A program made the position numbers and the translations under genes. From a bacterium (lineage in GTDB: Bacteria; 4484-113; JAGGVC01), in assembly GCA_039961635.1 (NCBI GenBank), contig JABRWB010000032.1, forward strand, positions 1 through 64,000: a stretch of 64,000 bases of DNA, given 5' to 3'. Shown one piece after another: positions 9,138 through 18,252 of this stretch. Each line of letters opens with the position of its first letter. The first letter of the stretch is position 1. The notes below the pieces were generated by a model. The model ran no database searches. It saw nothing but the letters and a program-made list of their open reading frames with translations, and was not told the DNA's origin.

Positions 9138-9170
9138 AATCCGGCCGCGGCTTGCGGCGGAGTTTTGTAA

Positions 9171-11291
9171 ATGGAAGGTCGAAGCATACCTGCAATCGGT
9201 GAATTCGCTGGGATAGCCGGTTCCGCGCGCAGGAATATCGAGATGGCTGTGCCGCTGATATTCCTGGCGAGCCTGCTCTTGATGATCATCCGGTTTCCGC
9301 CTTTCATGCTGGATGTATTCATCGCGGGAAGCTTGATTGCGGCGATATTGGTTTCCGTATTGACGATGTACGTCCGGGAGCCGCTGGACTTCAGTATATT
9401 CCCGACGGTTATCCTGCTCACGTCGGTATACCGTCTGTTCCTTAACGTCGCGACAACGCGCGCGATTTTATCTTCGGCGAACGCGGGCCACGTCATCCAG
9501 ACTTTCGCAAGCTACGTGGTCGGCGACAGCTACATAGTCGGCATAGCGATTTTCGCAATCATCATCATAATCAATTTCGTCGTCATCACCTTCGGCGCGC
9601 AGCGCATAGGCGAGGTGGCGGCGCGGTTCACGCTGGACGCGTTGCCCGGCAAGCAGATTTCGATAGACGCCGATTTGAACGCGGGGATAATCAACGAAGA
9701 GCAGGCGCGCGCGCGCCGCAAGCGCCTAGAGGACGAGGCCGACTATTTCGGAGCGATGGACGGCGCGTCCCGGTTCGTGCAGAGGGACGCTTTGGCGACG
9801 ATAATCCTGATTTTCGTGAACATCATCGCGGGATTCGCGATAGGCATTACGCAGATGGGGATGACCTGGCAGGAGGCGCTGCAGACCTTCACGCGGCTCA
9901 CGATCGGAGACGGGCTGGTCGCGTCCATTCCCGCGCTGCTGATCAGCACGGCAACGGGCATAATGGTTACGAAATCGGCCGCCGAAGAAACCGTCGGCGA
10001 AAGCGTCATCGGCCAGCTGTTCGCGCAGGCCAGGGTAATGTGGATTGCTTCGGGATTTCTATTTGTAGTCTCGATGGTTCCAGGAATGCCGAAAATAATC
10101 CTGTGGCCCGCCGCCGGGATTCTCGCGTACCTCGGCTGGCGCGTGTCGCAGGAAAGGAAGCGAAAGGAAGAGGCGGGCGAAATCGCGATTGCTCCTTCCG
10201 CTGCGGCCGCAGCGGAATCTCCCGCCGACCGGCAGCGCCGGCAGCTTGAAGAAATGCTTCAGGTGGACCAGCTTGAGCTCGAAATAGGGTACGCGCTCAT
10301 TCCGCTTGTGGACGCCGAGCAGCAGGGCGACCTTTTGGAGAGGGTGAACAACATCCGCCGGCAGATCGTGAACGATCTGGGATTCATCGTTCCGCCCATG
10401 CGGATAAGGGACAACATCGCGCTCGCGCCGGGCGGATACGTGATCAAAGTAAAGGGCACGACGGTCGCGACGGGAGAGCTGCAAATTGACAGGTTTCTGG
10501 CGATGAATCCGCGCGATCCACAGGCGGAATTCGAAGGACTCAAAACCAAAGAACCCGCGTTCGGAATCGACGCGTATTGGATCGAAACGCGCGATCGCGC
10601 GCGCGCGGAGGCGGCGGGATTCACCGTGGTCGATGCTTCCACGGTTCTTGCGACACATTTGACCGAGGTCATCAAAAATTACTCGGCGGAGATTTTGGAC
10701 AGACAAGCCGTCAAGACGTTGCTGGATAATCTTAAAGAGCGGTTTCCCGCGCTCGTGGAAGATCTTGTACCCGGAAAGCTTTCCATTGCGCAGGTGCACA
10801 AAGTGCTTCAGCTCCTCCTGCGCGAACGCGTGAGCATCAAAAACCTGGCGGTGATTTGCGAAGCGCTTGGCGATTACGCCACGGAAGTTGAACGCAATCC
10901 GGAAATATTGACCGAATACTGCCGTCAGGCACTGGCTCGCCAGATAACGGCGCAGCATACGGGCGCGGACGGCGTATTGGTGGTTTCAACGCTCGATCCG
11001 GCAATCGAGGAAAGGATTGCGGCGAATCTCCAGCAGACGCCGTCCGGAACGGTGCCGGTGCTCGATTTGAAATACAACAAAGCGTTAATGGAGAACGTTG
11101 GAAAACAAATCGAAAAAATGGTGAGGGCGGGAAATCCGCCCGTGTTCCTGGTCAGCCCGCGCGTTCGGCCGTATTTCCGCAAGCTCGTCGAGCGCACCTA
11201 TACCGGTGTGACGGTGCTATCGTACCTGGAAGTGACGAAGGACGCGCAGCTGAGAACCGTGGGCTACGTGGAGAATCCAGATGCAGGCTAA
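9171..11291 (+). CDS. flhA: Flagellar export gate protein FlhA
   Basis: FlhA forms the nonameric ring of the export apparatus and docks substrate-chaperone complexes. The 706-residue protein has about eight membrane helices in the first 330 residues with the conserved FHIPEP-type loop region (ITFGAQRIGEVAARFTLDALPGKQISIDADLNAG) and a large cytosolic domain beginning near residue 360 (LELEIGYALIPLVD). The start is ATG 9171 with GGAG upstream. Its last 11 bases overlap flhF. Confidence 0.96.
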   Translation: MEGRSIPAIGEFAGIAGSARRNIEMAVPLIFLASLLLMIIRFPPFMLDVFIAGSLIAAILVSVLTMYVREPLDFSIFPTVILLTSVYRLFLNVATTRAILSSANAGHVIQTFASYVVGDSYIVGIAIFAIIIIINFVVITFGAQRIGEVAARFTLDALPGKQISIDADLNAGIINEEQARARRKRLEDEADYFGAMDGASRFVQRDALATIILIFVNIIAGFAIGITQMGMTWQEALQTFTRLTIGDGLVASIPALLISTATGIMVTKSAAEETVGESVIGQLFAQARVMWIASGFLFVVSMVPGMPKIILWPAAGILAYLGWRVSQERKRKEEAGEIAIAPSAAAAAESPADRQRRQLEEMLQVDQLELEIGYALIPLVDAEQQGDLLERVNNIRRQIVNDLGFIVPPMRIRDNIALAPGGYVIKVKGTTVATGELQIDRFLAMNPRDPQAEFEGLKTKEPAFGIDAYWIETRDRARAEAAGFTVVDASTVLATHLTEVIKNYSAEILDRQAVKTLLDNLKERFPALVEDLVPGKLSIAQVHKVLQLLLRERVSIKNLAVICEALGDYATEVERNPEILTEYCRQALARQITAQHTGADGVLVVSTLDPAIEERIAANLQQTPSGTVPVLDLKYNKALMENVGKQIEKMVRAGNPPVFLVSPRVRPYFRKLVERTYTGVTVLSYLEVTKDAQLRTVGYVENPDAG

Positions 11292-12567
11292 GAGATACGA
11301 AGCGAAACTCGTGGATTACGGCGATCTCCTCGGCAGAATCAAGGAGGAGATGGGGCCGGACGTCCTGATTCAAACGCGGCGGTTTCAGCGCGGCGGATTC
11401 CTGGGGCTTTTCGGAGTTCAGGAGTGGATCGAAGTTCTCGCGGCGCCGAAATCGCAAGCGAAGGACCGCGTCGAAATTTCGGGCGACGCGGCTCCTCGCG
11501 CGGGCGGACAGGTCGAGCCGGGCAGACGGTACGTGGGCGCTCCTCCCCGGGTTTTCGCGGCTGAAAGGCGCGTTGAAACGCAGGAAACATCGGCGGCTTC
11601 GGTCAACTCCGGTTCGTCAAACGGAAACGGAAAAGATTCGATCGCTGCCGAAATTAGGCAGCTCAAATCGCTGGTGGAGGGACTGGCGCAAAAATTGGAA
11701 GGCTTGGAGCGGGAGACGAAATCCTTCAAACCCGCTGCGGAAACGGCATCCGCTTCGGCGCCCGAAACGAAATCGCGTATCGAGAGAACAGTTTTGAACG
11801 AAGTAATCTCATGGGACATATCGCCCGATCGCGCCGCCAAATTGGTCGAAAAGGCGATCGCGCTGAATCCCGCCAACAAAGAGGCGCTTACGCCCGAAAT
11901 GTTGATGAACCGCGTGAAACGCGTCGTAATCAGCGAAATCCTGCTCGCGGGAGGTGTCAAGCTGCCGGCCGCGGGGCAGGGGATGACGATCGCTTTCATC
12001 GGGGCGACCGGCGTGGGCAAAACGACGACCATCGCAAAGCTCGCCGCGCAATGGGGAATAAAAGAAGGCCGCAAGATCGCGCTGGTCAGCCTTGATACTT
12101 ACCGTATCGCTGCGGCCGAGCAGCTGCGGACTTATGCCGATATCATGAAGATGCCGATTTCGATCGTGTTCACGCCGAAGGAATTTGGTGATGCGGTTGC
12201 GAAATACGCAAAAGACCATTTGGTGCTTGTGGATACGGCGGGACGCAGTCCTTTCAACGTCGAGCATATGGAGGACTTGCGCAATTACTTCCGCGTCGCC
12301 GCGCCGGACGCGACCGAGCTTGTTATCGACGCGCACACGAAAGCGGACGACATTCGTTTGATGCTTGAAAAGTTCAGCGGGATAGGATTCGACCACATAA
12401 TCGTAAGCAAGCTTGACGAGACGGGCAGCCTTGGCAGCGTTTATGCGATAAACTGCCTCACGAACCGGCCGGTCAGCTATTTCACGATCGGCCAGAAGGT
12501 GCCAGACGACATAAGGGCCGCTTCGGTGGATTTCATCCAAAAGTGGGCGGCGACAGGAAAGGTTTAG
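11281..12567 (+). CDS. flhF: Flagellar SRP-type GTPase FlhF
   Basis: FlhF is an SRP54/FtsY-family GTPase that sets the site and number of polar flagella. The 428-residue protein has a variable N-terminal B domain, then an NG domain with G1 at about 241-248 (GATGVGKTTT), DTYRIAAAEQL, DTAGRSPF (about 318) and KLDETGSLG. It overlaps flhA and is followed directly by flhG, its usual partner and activator. Confidence 0.95.
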   Translation: MQAKRYEAKLVDYGDLLGRIKEEMGPDVLIQTRRFQRGGFLGLFGVQEWIEVLAAPKSQAKDRVEISGDAAPRAGGQVEPGRRYVGAPPRVFAAERRVETQETSAASVNSGSSNGNGKDSIAAEIRQLKSLVEGLAQKLEGLERETKSFKPAAETASASAPETKSRIERTVLNEVISWDISPDRAAKLVEKAIALNPANKEALTPEMLMNRVKRVVISEILLAGGVKLPAAGQGMTIAFIGATGVGKTTTIAKLAAQWGIKEGRKIALVSLDTYRIAAAEQLRTYADIMKMPISIVFTPKEFGDAVAKYAKDHLVLVDTAGRSPFNVEHMEDLRNYFRVAAPDATELVIDAHTKADDIRLMLEKFSGIGFDHIIVSKLDETGSLGSVYAINCLTNRPVSYFTIGQKVPDDIRAASVDFIQKWAATGKV

Positions 12568-13467
12568 ATGCACACAATGGATCAGGCATCGGAGCTGAGA
12601 CTTCTGGTTGCGGGCAAGACCGCCGCCGATGTCGCATCGCGCGGCGGAGCCAAAGTCTTGGTTGTAGCGAGCGGCAAGGGCGGCGTCGGCAAAAGCACGG
12701 TGGCGCTGAATCTCGCGCTCGCGCTGAACCGAATGGGGAGGGGCGTCGTTCTCGTTGATGCCGATCTAGGGCTGGCCAATTTGGATCTTATGCTGGGGAT
12801 AACTCCCAAGCTTACGCTTTGGAACTTCATCCACCAGGGAATTCCGCTGACGGATATCGTAATCAAGGGGCCGGAAGGATTGGTGCTTCTTCCCGGTGGC
12901 AGCGGATTCGAGGATATGGCCAATCTGTCGCCGGACGGAACAAAACGGCTGCTGGAAGGGCTTGAATCCGTTATTCAGGCATCGGATTACGTCGTCGTGG
13001 ATACTGCGGCGGGAATCGCCCACCAGGTGACATCGTTCGCCGCAGCGGCGGACGAAGTTGTCGCGGTCGTGGCTCCCGAAAGCACGTCCGTGATGGATGC
13101 ATACGGGCTGATAAAGGTGACGTGTGCGCATCATCCGGGCCAGCGGTTCGGCGTGGTCATGTCCATGGCGGGAGACCAGGGAGAGGCAAGAAGGCATTAT
13201 GAAGCTCTTTCGCGCGTGTCGGGCAAGTACACGACGGCGAAGATGCGGATGCTGGGACATGTCCCGCGCGACGAGGCCGCCAGGCGGGCTGTGAATATGC
13301 ACGTTCCGTTGCTGGTGGAATTTCCAAGAAGCATCGCGGCGCTGAGCTTTCAAAAAATTGCCCAGAACGCGGTCGCCGAGCCCGCGTGGGCGGCTTCGGA
13401 AGCGGCGGAAGGCGCGAAAAGCAGATTTATTGGCAGGCTTTGGCGCTCTTTATCCGCCCGAAATTAA
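12568..13467 (+). CDS. flhG: MinD-like ATPase FlhG (YlxH/FleN)
   Basis: FlhG is a ParA/MinD-family ATPase that restrains FlhF and controls flagellar number. The 299-residue protein carries the deviant Walker A motif SGKGGVGKST at 35-43, VDADLGLANLDLMLG and the Walker B-like segment DYVVVDTAAG. The N-terminal DQASELRLL segment resembles the FlhF-activating helix seen in the family. The ATG follows the flhF stop with no gap, with AGGAAAGG as ribosome site. Confidence 0.93.
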   Translation: MHTMDQASELRLLVAGKTAADVASRGGAKVLVVASGKGGVGKSTVALNLALALNRMGRGVVLVDADLGLANLDLMLGITPKLTLWNFIHQGIPLTDIVIKGPEGLVLLPGGSGFEDMANLSPDGTKRLLEGLESVIQASDYVVVDTAAGIAHQVTSFAAAADEVVAVVAPESTSVMDAYGLIKVTCAHHPGQRFGVVMSMAGDQGEARRHYEALSRVSGKYTTAKMRMLGHVPRDEAARRAVNMHVPLLVEFPRSIAALSFQKIAQNAVAEPAWAASEAAEGAKSRFIGRLWRSLSARN

Positions 13468-13511
13468 ATTTTCGCGCCAAATGGGCTTCATTGCGGCAAT
13501 CTTGGCGATGT

Positions 13512-13517
13512 TATAAT
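13512..13517 (+). promoter_or_regulatory. Possible internal promoter (-10 box) before the small membrane protein
   Basis: TATAAT at 13512-13517 lies 31 bases before ATG 13549, with TTGCGG (13491-13496) 15 bases upstream as a weak -35. It could drive the small membrane protein and fliA separately from the flagellar export genes. Confidence 0.4.
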
Positions 13518-13548
13518 TCCCGTTCGTCCGCATCCGCGGTGCATTTCC

Positions 13549-13899
13549 ATGCCTAAAACGCAACAGCAGAAGCGCAATTACCGACAGGCGATCATAAGGA
13601 TCGGGCACTCCTTCGTCTGGGCGGTCGTATGCTTGTGGCTGATCGTCACGGGCATTATCGGCATCGTCAAGGACATGCCCGCGGCCGCGCTCGCGCAAAT
13701 GATGCTCGGCGGCGCGGTGTTGCTCCTGATCGGCGGAATGCTTGTCGCCTCGATCGCCATACACCTGGTTGTTGCGTCCATTACCTCCGAGCGAAAGAGG
13801 AAGGTCGAGCGGCTTACGGAGGAATTCACGCGCCTTATGATTTCGAACCCCGGCTCGGGGGGCGATGCTGATCAGGCATCTGGCGGTGAGGAGTATTGA
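13549..13899 (+). CDS. Small two-helix membrane protein between flhG and fliA
   Basis: This 116-residue protein has two hydrophobic helices (about 22-42 and 50-76) followed by a basic, helical cytosolic tail (SERKRKVERLTEEFTRLM). No ribosome site is obvious. Its stop overlaps the TTG start of fliA as TTGA, so the two are probably translationally coupled. No family was recognised; the position suggests a flagellum- or motility-related membrane role. Confidence 0.65.
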   Translation: MPKTQQQKRNYRQAIIRIGHSFVWAVVCLWLIVTGIIGIVKDMPAAALAQMMLGGAVLLLIGGMLVASIAIHLVVASITSERKRKVERLTEEFTRLMISNPGSGGDADQASGGEEY

Positions 13900-14654
13900 C
13901 TCATGGCGCGCCTTTAAGCGGCGGAAAGGAGCAGTACGCCGACGCGCACGCAAGACGCGCCGCGCTGGAACAGCTTGTCAAAGCCTATTCCCATTTGGTC
14001 GAGTATGTCGTCCATCGGATAATGGTTGACCTTCCCGCAAGCGTTGATCGCGCCGACCTTGTCAGCGAAGGCAAAATCGGGCTGATTGAGGCGATTAACC
14101 GCTACGATCCGGAGCGGAACGTCAAATTCGAAACGTTCGCGACATGGCGTATCCGCGGCGCCGTGCTGGATTATTTGCGCAAGCTGGATTGGTCCCCGCG
14201 AAGCTTGCGCAAACGGGCGCGGGAAATCGGCGCCGTCCAAGATTCCCTTACCAAGAAACTTGGCCGCCCCGCGTTTGACGAGGAAGTCGCAAAGGAGCTC
14301 GGCATCTCTGAAAGCGAGTACCGCGACTCATTGTCGAAAATCAGCGCGCTGTCGGTGGCCGGATTCAGCGACCTGGACGAGCGCACGGCGGCATCGTTCG
14401 AGGACAAGGGCAGAACGCCGGAGGAATCGGCCTCCGAAGAGCATTTCCTTGCGAATCTGGCAGCCGCCATAAAAAAACTCCCCGAACGCGAAAAACTGGT
14501 GCTGGATTTGTATTACTCCAAGGAGCTGTCCCTTAAGGAAATAGGCGCGATTCTGGATTTGTCCGAATCCAGAATCTGCCAGATACACGGTTCGGCTGTA
14601 ATACGGCTGCGTTCCGCGCTTGCGGATTGGACGGGCGGCGCCGCCGGAAAGTGA
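13896..14654 (+). CDS. fliA: Flagellar sigma factor sigma-28 (FliA/WhiG/SigD family)
   Basis: The alternative sigma factor for late flagellar genes. The 252-residue protein has region 2 (LVKAYSHLVEYVVHRI, LVSEGKIGLIEAINRYDPERNVKFETFATWRIRGAVLDYLRKLDW), region 3 (REIGAVQDSLTKKLGRPAFDEEVAKELGISE) and region 4 (LPEREKLVLDLYYSKELSLKEIGAILDLSESRICQIH). The start is TTG 13896, overlapping the previous stop, with GGTGAGGAG upstream. The gene order flhF-flhG-...-fliA echoes the fla/che operon of Bacillus, with the chemotaxis genes absent. Confidence 0.93.
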   Translation: MTHGAPLSGGKEQYADAHARRAALEQLVKAYSHLVEYVVHRIMVDLPASVDRADLVSEGKIGLIEAINRYDPERNVKFETFATWRIRGAVLDYLRKLDWSPRSLRKRAREIGAVQDSLTKKLGRPAFDEEVAKELGISESEYRDSLSKISALSVAGFSDLDERTAASFEDKGRTPEESASEEHFLANLAAAIKKLPEREKLVLDLYYSKELSLKEIGAILDLSESRICQIHGSAVIRLRSALADWTGGAAGK

Positions 14655-14660
14655 TCGGGC

Positions 14661-14688
14661 TTGCGATCGCGCGTAGGTCGGGTATCAT
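14661..14688 (+). promoter_or_regulatory. Putative promoter after fliA
   Basis: TTGCGA (14661-14666) and TATCAT (14683-14688) are 16 bases apart, 26 bases before ATG 14714. It could transcribe the three unknown genes after fliA on their own. Confidence 0.45.
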
Positions 14689-14713
14689 TAATGGCTAGCC
14701 GGGATTGAACGAA

Positions 14714-15007
14714 ATGGTAAGGCCTGTGGACCTTCAGGTGAATTTGCTCAAGCTGGACGAAATCGTCCAGCACCAGCGCATCGCTCAAACGCAGGCCGTT
14801 CTTTCGGAGCACGAGCAGGACAAGCGCACCCAAGTGCAGAAGGATGTTTTCGAGCGCACGGTCGTCCGCACCGAGCAAGCCGGACAGGAAGGAATCGTGC
14901 GGGAACGCGAAGAGCGCCGGCGCAGGGGAAGGGAAGGGCGCGGCGGAGCGAAGGACGAGCGGGAAGGCTGCGCGCCGCCGCGCAAGCACATAGACATCAC
15001 AACCTGA
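14714..15007 (+). CDS. Small charged coiled-coil-like protein in flagellar operon
   Basis: This 97-residue protein starts MVRPVDLQVNLLKLDEIVQHQ and continues as a highly charged helix rich in Glu, Arg and Gln. Small proteins with a (M/V)RP(I/V)(D/E)LQ start are, from memory, common next to flagellar or sigma-28 genes in several phyla; no function is known to me. The ATG at 14714 is preferred to a TTG three codons upstream. Confidence 0.6.
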   Translation: MVRPVDLQVNLLKLDEIVQHQRIAQTQAVLSEHEQDKRTQVQKDVFERTVVRTEQAGQEGIVREREERRRRGREGRGGAKDEREGCAPPRKHIDITT

Positions 15008-15035
15008 ATCCGGAGCATGGATTAGGGAGGATCGT

Positions 15036-15581
15036 TTGGTTGTAGTCGCATATTTGGGAACTAGAGGCTGGCCGGACGGTAGACTTTACGGTGCCATTTT
15101 GGCCGTGGATGAACTTGGATTGCCTGTTGAGTTCAAGCATACGGAGCCGGTAGCTCCCGCAGGTTTGGTCGCGGCGCTGCACGGCCGCAAGCTGGACTGG
15201 CACTTGAAGTTGAACGTAATCGGCGCGCCGCTGATATCCGCACTGGGCGCGCAGGCGGCGGCTGTGATTTGCGACGAGGCTGTGTACCTGAAACTCCAGC
15301 CAAAGGTCAAGCCGCCTTTGGTGCTTGTTTCGCAAACGACGCAGCAGCCGTTGCCCGAATCGGGCAAGGCGGAGGATGTGGGGCAGGGGCGGTTTTTGGT
15401 TTCGCTTTCGCCCACCGAAAGCCCCTACATTCTCACGCCCGCCGAAGGACAGGAAAAGGCGATTCCCAAAATCGCTGAAGCTATGACCGCGATCGCCAAA
15501 TCCATTTCGATACTGGAGCCCATGGACAGGCTGGCGAAAGCCCTCGAAATAATCGCGTCGGAAAGAAACGAGCATAAGTGA
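15036..15581 (+). CDS. Conserved-looking protein of unknown function
   Basis: The 181-residue product starts at TTG 15036 with a good AGGGAGG ribosome site. It begins VVVAYLGTRGWPDGRLYGAILAVDELGLPVEFKHTEPV, looks globular and soluble, and ends in a helical region (IAEAMTAIAKSISILEPMDRLAKALEIIA). I do not recognise the family. Its GTG-linked overlap (GTGA) with the next gene indicates that the two are expressed together. Confidence 0.65.
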   Translation: MVVVAYLGTRGWPDGRLYGAILAVDELGLPVEFKHTEPVAPAGLVAALHGRKLDWHLKLNVIGAPLISALGAQAAAVICDEAVYLKLQPKVKPPLVLVSQTTQQPLPESGKAEDVGQGRFLVSLSPTESPYILTPAEGQEKAIPKIAEAMTAIAKSISILEPMDRLAKALEIIASERNEHK

Positions 15582-16141
15582 CGAAGATAATCAACCTGCG
15601 GATTGTCGAGGAACCGGCCGGCATTGATCTTACCGGGACGCCGCCGGAAATAATCAATGAGCAAATTCCCGCAGACGCGCCCGTCCCGGTGAGTCGCGAG
15701 TTGGCGGTGGATTTCCGTCCGCTCGTTTCGACCCCCACTTCGATAATGTCCGCGGTTGCGGGAAGAAATCCCGCGCTCGGCCGCGCCGCGGTTTTCAGGA
15801 AACACTGCTCGTTGATGGAGGCAAAAGTCGTTTCCGCGGATGCATTCGGGCTGCCGATCCGCTACCGGATGGTGCCATGGATGCATAATCCCCCCGAAAT
15901 CCGCGGCAAGGGCGCTTCCGCCTTGCTCGCGGCGTCCGGTTGCTCTCCGAACGAAGTGGAATTTGTGGGAACGGTGACGGCTCCGCTCGAGTGCGCCGAA
16001 CGGATTGAAATCGCGGCATTGAGCGGCAAATTGCTTCTGTTTCCGAAAAAGGGAAAGCCTGAAATGCGCAGACCGGTGACAGCTGCCGTGGCAATGAAAA
16101 AGGAAACGCGGGAACCGCTGATAGCGGTGCTTTTCAAATAA
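15578..16141 (+). CDS. Protein of unknown function, coupled to upstream gene
   Basis: This 187-residue protein starts at GTG 15578, overlapping the stop of the preceding gene by four bases. No signal peptide, membrane helix or known motif is visible. It is the last gene of the fliA-distal set and ends 15 bases before the convergent HD-GYP gene. A weak inverted repeat (TCGCCGC at 16142, GCGGCGA at 16166) lies at the junction. I do not recognise the family. Confidence 0.6.
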   Translation: MTKIINLRIVEEPAGIDLTGTPPEIINEQIPADAPVPVSRELAVDFRPLVSTPTSIMSAVAGRNPALGRAAVFRKHCSLMEAKVVSADAFGLPIRYRMVPWMHNPPEIRGKGASALLAASGCSPNEVEFVGTVTAPLECAERIEIAALSGKLLLFPKKGKPEMRRPVTAAVAMKKETREPLIAVLFK

Positions 16142-16155
16142 TCGCCGCCGGAAAA

Positions 16156-17097
16156 TCAAACAGCCGCGGCGACCTTTCCGGATTTGGCCGATTCCTTCTC
16201 GCGGATAATTTCGAGAAAAACTTCGACCAGTTCCGCGTCGAGCTGGGTTCCGGCTATTTCCTTGATGATCTGAAGCGCTTTGTCTTTGGGCATTCCCTTT
16301 CTGTAAGGGCGGTCGCTGGTCATCGCGTCGTAAACGTCGCCGACGGAAATCACGCGTGCGTCGAGCGGAATGTCGTAGCCCGAAAGTCCGGACGGATAAC
16401 CTTTGCCGTCCATTCTTTCGTGGTGATACAGGATTCCGTCAAGGCACGGTGCCAAGAATCTGACGCCTTTGAGTATCTCGTAGCCGTAAACCGGATGCAT
16501 CTGCATAGCTTTGCGTTCTTCGTCGGTAAGCGGCCCGTCCTTCTTGAGAATGGAATCCTCTACGCCGATTTTGCCGAGGTCGTGAAGCAATGCGCTCTGA
16601 CGTATGCGCTGAAGATCCTCGCGCGAATAACCTATCCGCTCCGCGATAAGCACCGCCCAACCCGCGACGCGCTCGCTGTGGCCGTGCGTGTATCTGTCGC
16701 GGCTGTCGAGCGATTTCGCGAGCGAATTGACGGTGTCTATATAAGCCGTTTCGAGTTCCTGGGAGAGACGGGTAAGCTCGATGACCTGGTCGTTGACCAT
16801 CTGGTTGATCGAGACTATTTCCTCGTTTGCCTCCTCTTCGATGCGCTGAAGGCGTTCAAGTTCGGCGATTTTTTCGTCGCGTTCCCTGATGCGGTTGTCG
16901 ATCTGGCCAAGGAAGTAACTTCCGACAAGGAATGTAACGATGAAAATGCCGCCAAAGGCGAGGATTTTGATCGCCCAAAGGCTTTCGCGCCAGACTGGAT
17001 TCTGCGCGAGGATGTTGAAAACCATGAATACGACGACCATGAACCCGGCCGCCGCACCAAGGATCAACCACCGCTTAAGCCTTTCAACCCCAGACAT
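16156..17097 (-). CDS. Membrane-anchored HD-GYP domain protein (probable cyclic-di-GMP phosphodiesterase)
   Basis: The 313-residue protein has two membrane helices (about 9-31 and 42-62), a coiled-coil segment (65-125) and an HD-GYP domain: YTHGHSERV at 137, the HD pair at 172-173 (LLHDLGKIG), HHERMDGKGYPSGL with GYP at 233-235, and VISVGDVYDAMTSDRPYR. This set is what active c-di-GMP phosphodiesterases show. ATG 17097 was chosen because TATAAT at 17145-17150 would place the transcript start downstream of the other possible start, 17142. Its position beside the flagellar genes fits motility control, an inference only. Confidence 0.88.
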   Translation of the reverse strand: MSGVERLKRWLILGAAAGFMVVVFMVFNILAQNPVWRESLWAIKILAFGGIFIVTFLVGSYFLGQIDNRIRERDEKIAELERLQRIEEEANEEIVSINQMVNDQVIELTRLSQELETAYIDTVNSLAKSLDSRDRYTHGHSERVAGWAVLIAERIGYSREDLQRIRQSALLHDLGKIGVEDSILKKDGPLTDEERKAMQMHPVYGYEILKGVRFLAPCLDGILYHHERMDGKGYPSGLSGYDIPLDARVISVGDVYDAMTSDRPYRKGMPKDKALQIIKEIAGTQLDAELVEVFLEIIREKESAKSGKVAAAV

Positions 17098-17144
17098 ACC
17101 GGCCCAATGAACAAAATTGGGGCAGCCTGCGGCCCCGTTCATTT

Positions 17145-17150
17145 ATTATA
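17145..17150 (-). promoter_or_regulatory. -10 box of the HD-GYP gene
   Basis: TATAAT on the minus strand, with transcription expected near 17138, gives a leader of about 40 bases to ATG 17097. No good -35 box is visible. Confidence 0.45.
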
Positions 17151-17258
17151 CCGAGTTTTCAACAAAATGCTCGCGCCGGCCGCGCTTTCCTGAATTTTCA
17201 ACGGGCGGACCCAATGCCGAAACCTAGATAATTCGAGCCGCAAAATCACATAAAGGGA

Positions 17259-18206
17259 TTATGCGGGCAGGTTTCTGACTGCATCGCGCATCGCGAATAT
17301 GTGACTCTCCCAGATGTTGGTTTTCAGGCTGCAGCCCGGAGTGCATATCCATCCCCGGCCGCCGGTTTGACGGAATGCGTCTTCAATTTCCGCCGCCAGA
17401 GACCGCGGATCCGATTCCTTCGCGTCCAATTCTCCGATGCCTCCCATCAGGCACCAATCCGACTTCAGCCTGCGCATTTCATCCAGCGATGGGTTTGAAA
17501 CGAACCGGTCGCTGTAGTTGACAACCTTTACGGGATAGTCTCTGTACAGGTCGATATAAATGTGCTCGCCGTGCGCGTGCAGAATGTTGAACGGAAGCTC
17601 CCGAACGGCATTCAGGATTCGAATGTCGAACGGCTTGACGTACCGCTCGAATTCCTCCTCCGTCGTAAACTCGGGGTCGCCCGCGACCTGCGAGTAGAAA
17701 ATCCCGTCCACCCCTGCCTCGGCCTGGGCCGCCACATACTTGACGATGTTTGAAGTCGCAATTTCCATCGCCGAAAGGAACTTGTCCGGATGCTCGCGCA
17801 TGGTTTCCCTCCAGGCAAGCCGGCCGTAGTTGCGCAGCCAGGTGAACGGGCTGAAGATTGTATTGACGAAATACGCTTCGCCGGAAAGCGCTTTTTTGAT
17901 TTCCGACAGGCATTCAAGCTGCCTGCGGTATCCCTCGAACTCCGCCGCGGAGTGTATCGCCGTCAGTTTTTCGTAATCTTCCGGCTTGCGGAACCACTCG
18001 AAACCGTCCGGAAACGGGTAGCCGAAATCGTCCATCACCTTCAAAAAGTCGAGGTCGTAATGCCTGAAAAACGCGATCTCGATTTCCGCTTGTTTTTTTC
18101 CGCTTTCATGCTGGAGTCCGAAGTGGTACCAGCACGAAAATGGTATGCGGGCGGGGCGCCCGCCGGAAAGCGCGACATCCACTATTTCGGTTTTGCTTAT
18201 AGCCAT
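17259..18206 (-). CDS. Uroporphyrinogen decarboxylase (URO-D) family protein
   Basis: The 315-residue protein matches the URO-D/MtaA-like fold family: RIPFSCWYHFG near the start, HYDLDFLKVMDDFGYP, GVDGIFYSQVAGDPEFTTEEEFERYVKPFDIRIL and ILHAHGEHIYID, then GGIGELDAKESDPRSLAAEIEDAF and a C-terminal TPGCSLKTN. It lacks the heme gene neighbours expected of true HemE, so it is more likely a corrinoid-methyltransferase-like or other URO-D-fold enzyme. TATAAG lies eight bases before the ATG, giving an almost leaderless transcript. It follows the glycosyltransferase gene on the same strand. Confidence 0.8.
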   Translation of the reverse strand: MAISKTEIVDVALSGGRPARIPFSCWYHFGLQHESGKKQAEIEIAFFRHYDLDFLKVMDDFGYPFPDGFEWFRKPEDYEKLTAIHSAAEFEGYRRQLECLSEIKKALSGEAYFVNTIFSPFTWLRNYGRLAWRETMREHPDKFLSAMEIATSNIVKYVAAQAEAGVDGIFYSQVAGDPEFTTEEEFERYVKPFDIRILNAVRELPFNILHAHGEHIYIDLYRDYPVKVVNYSDRFVSNPSLDEMRRLKSDWCLMGGIGELDAKESDPRSLAAEIEDAFRQTGGRGWICTPGCSLKTNIWESHIFAMRDAVRNLPA

Positions 18207-18214
18207 GACGGTTT

Positions 18215-18220
18215 CTTATA
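18215..18220 (-). promoter_or_regulatory. -10 box for near-leaderless URO-D-family gene
   Basis: TATAAG on the minus strand is eight bases from ATG 18206, so the predicted transcript starts within two or three bases of the start codon. No ribosome site is visible. Confidence 0.4.
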
Positions 18221-18252
18221 CCATTTTTCAATGGCCGGTTGGTCGAGCAAGC

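Noticed and set aside
16142-16172. Terminator between the gene at 15578 and the HD-GYP gene
   Set aside because: The inverted repeat has a 17-base loop, overlaps HD-GYP codons and has no T-tract.
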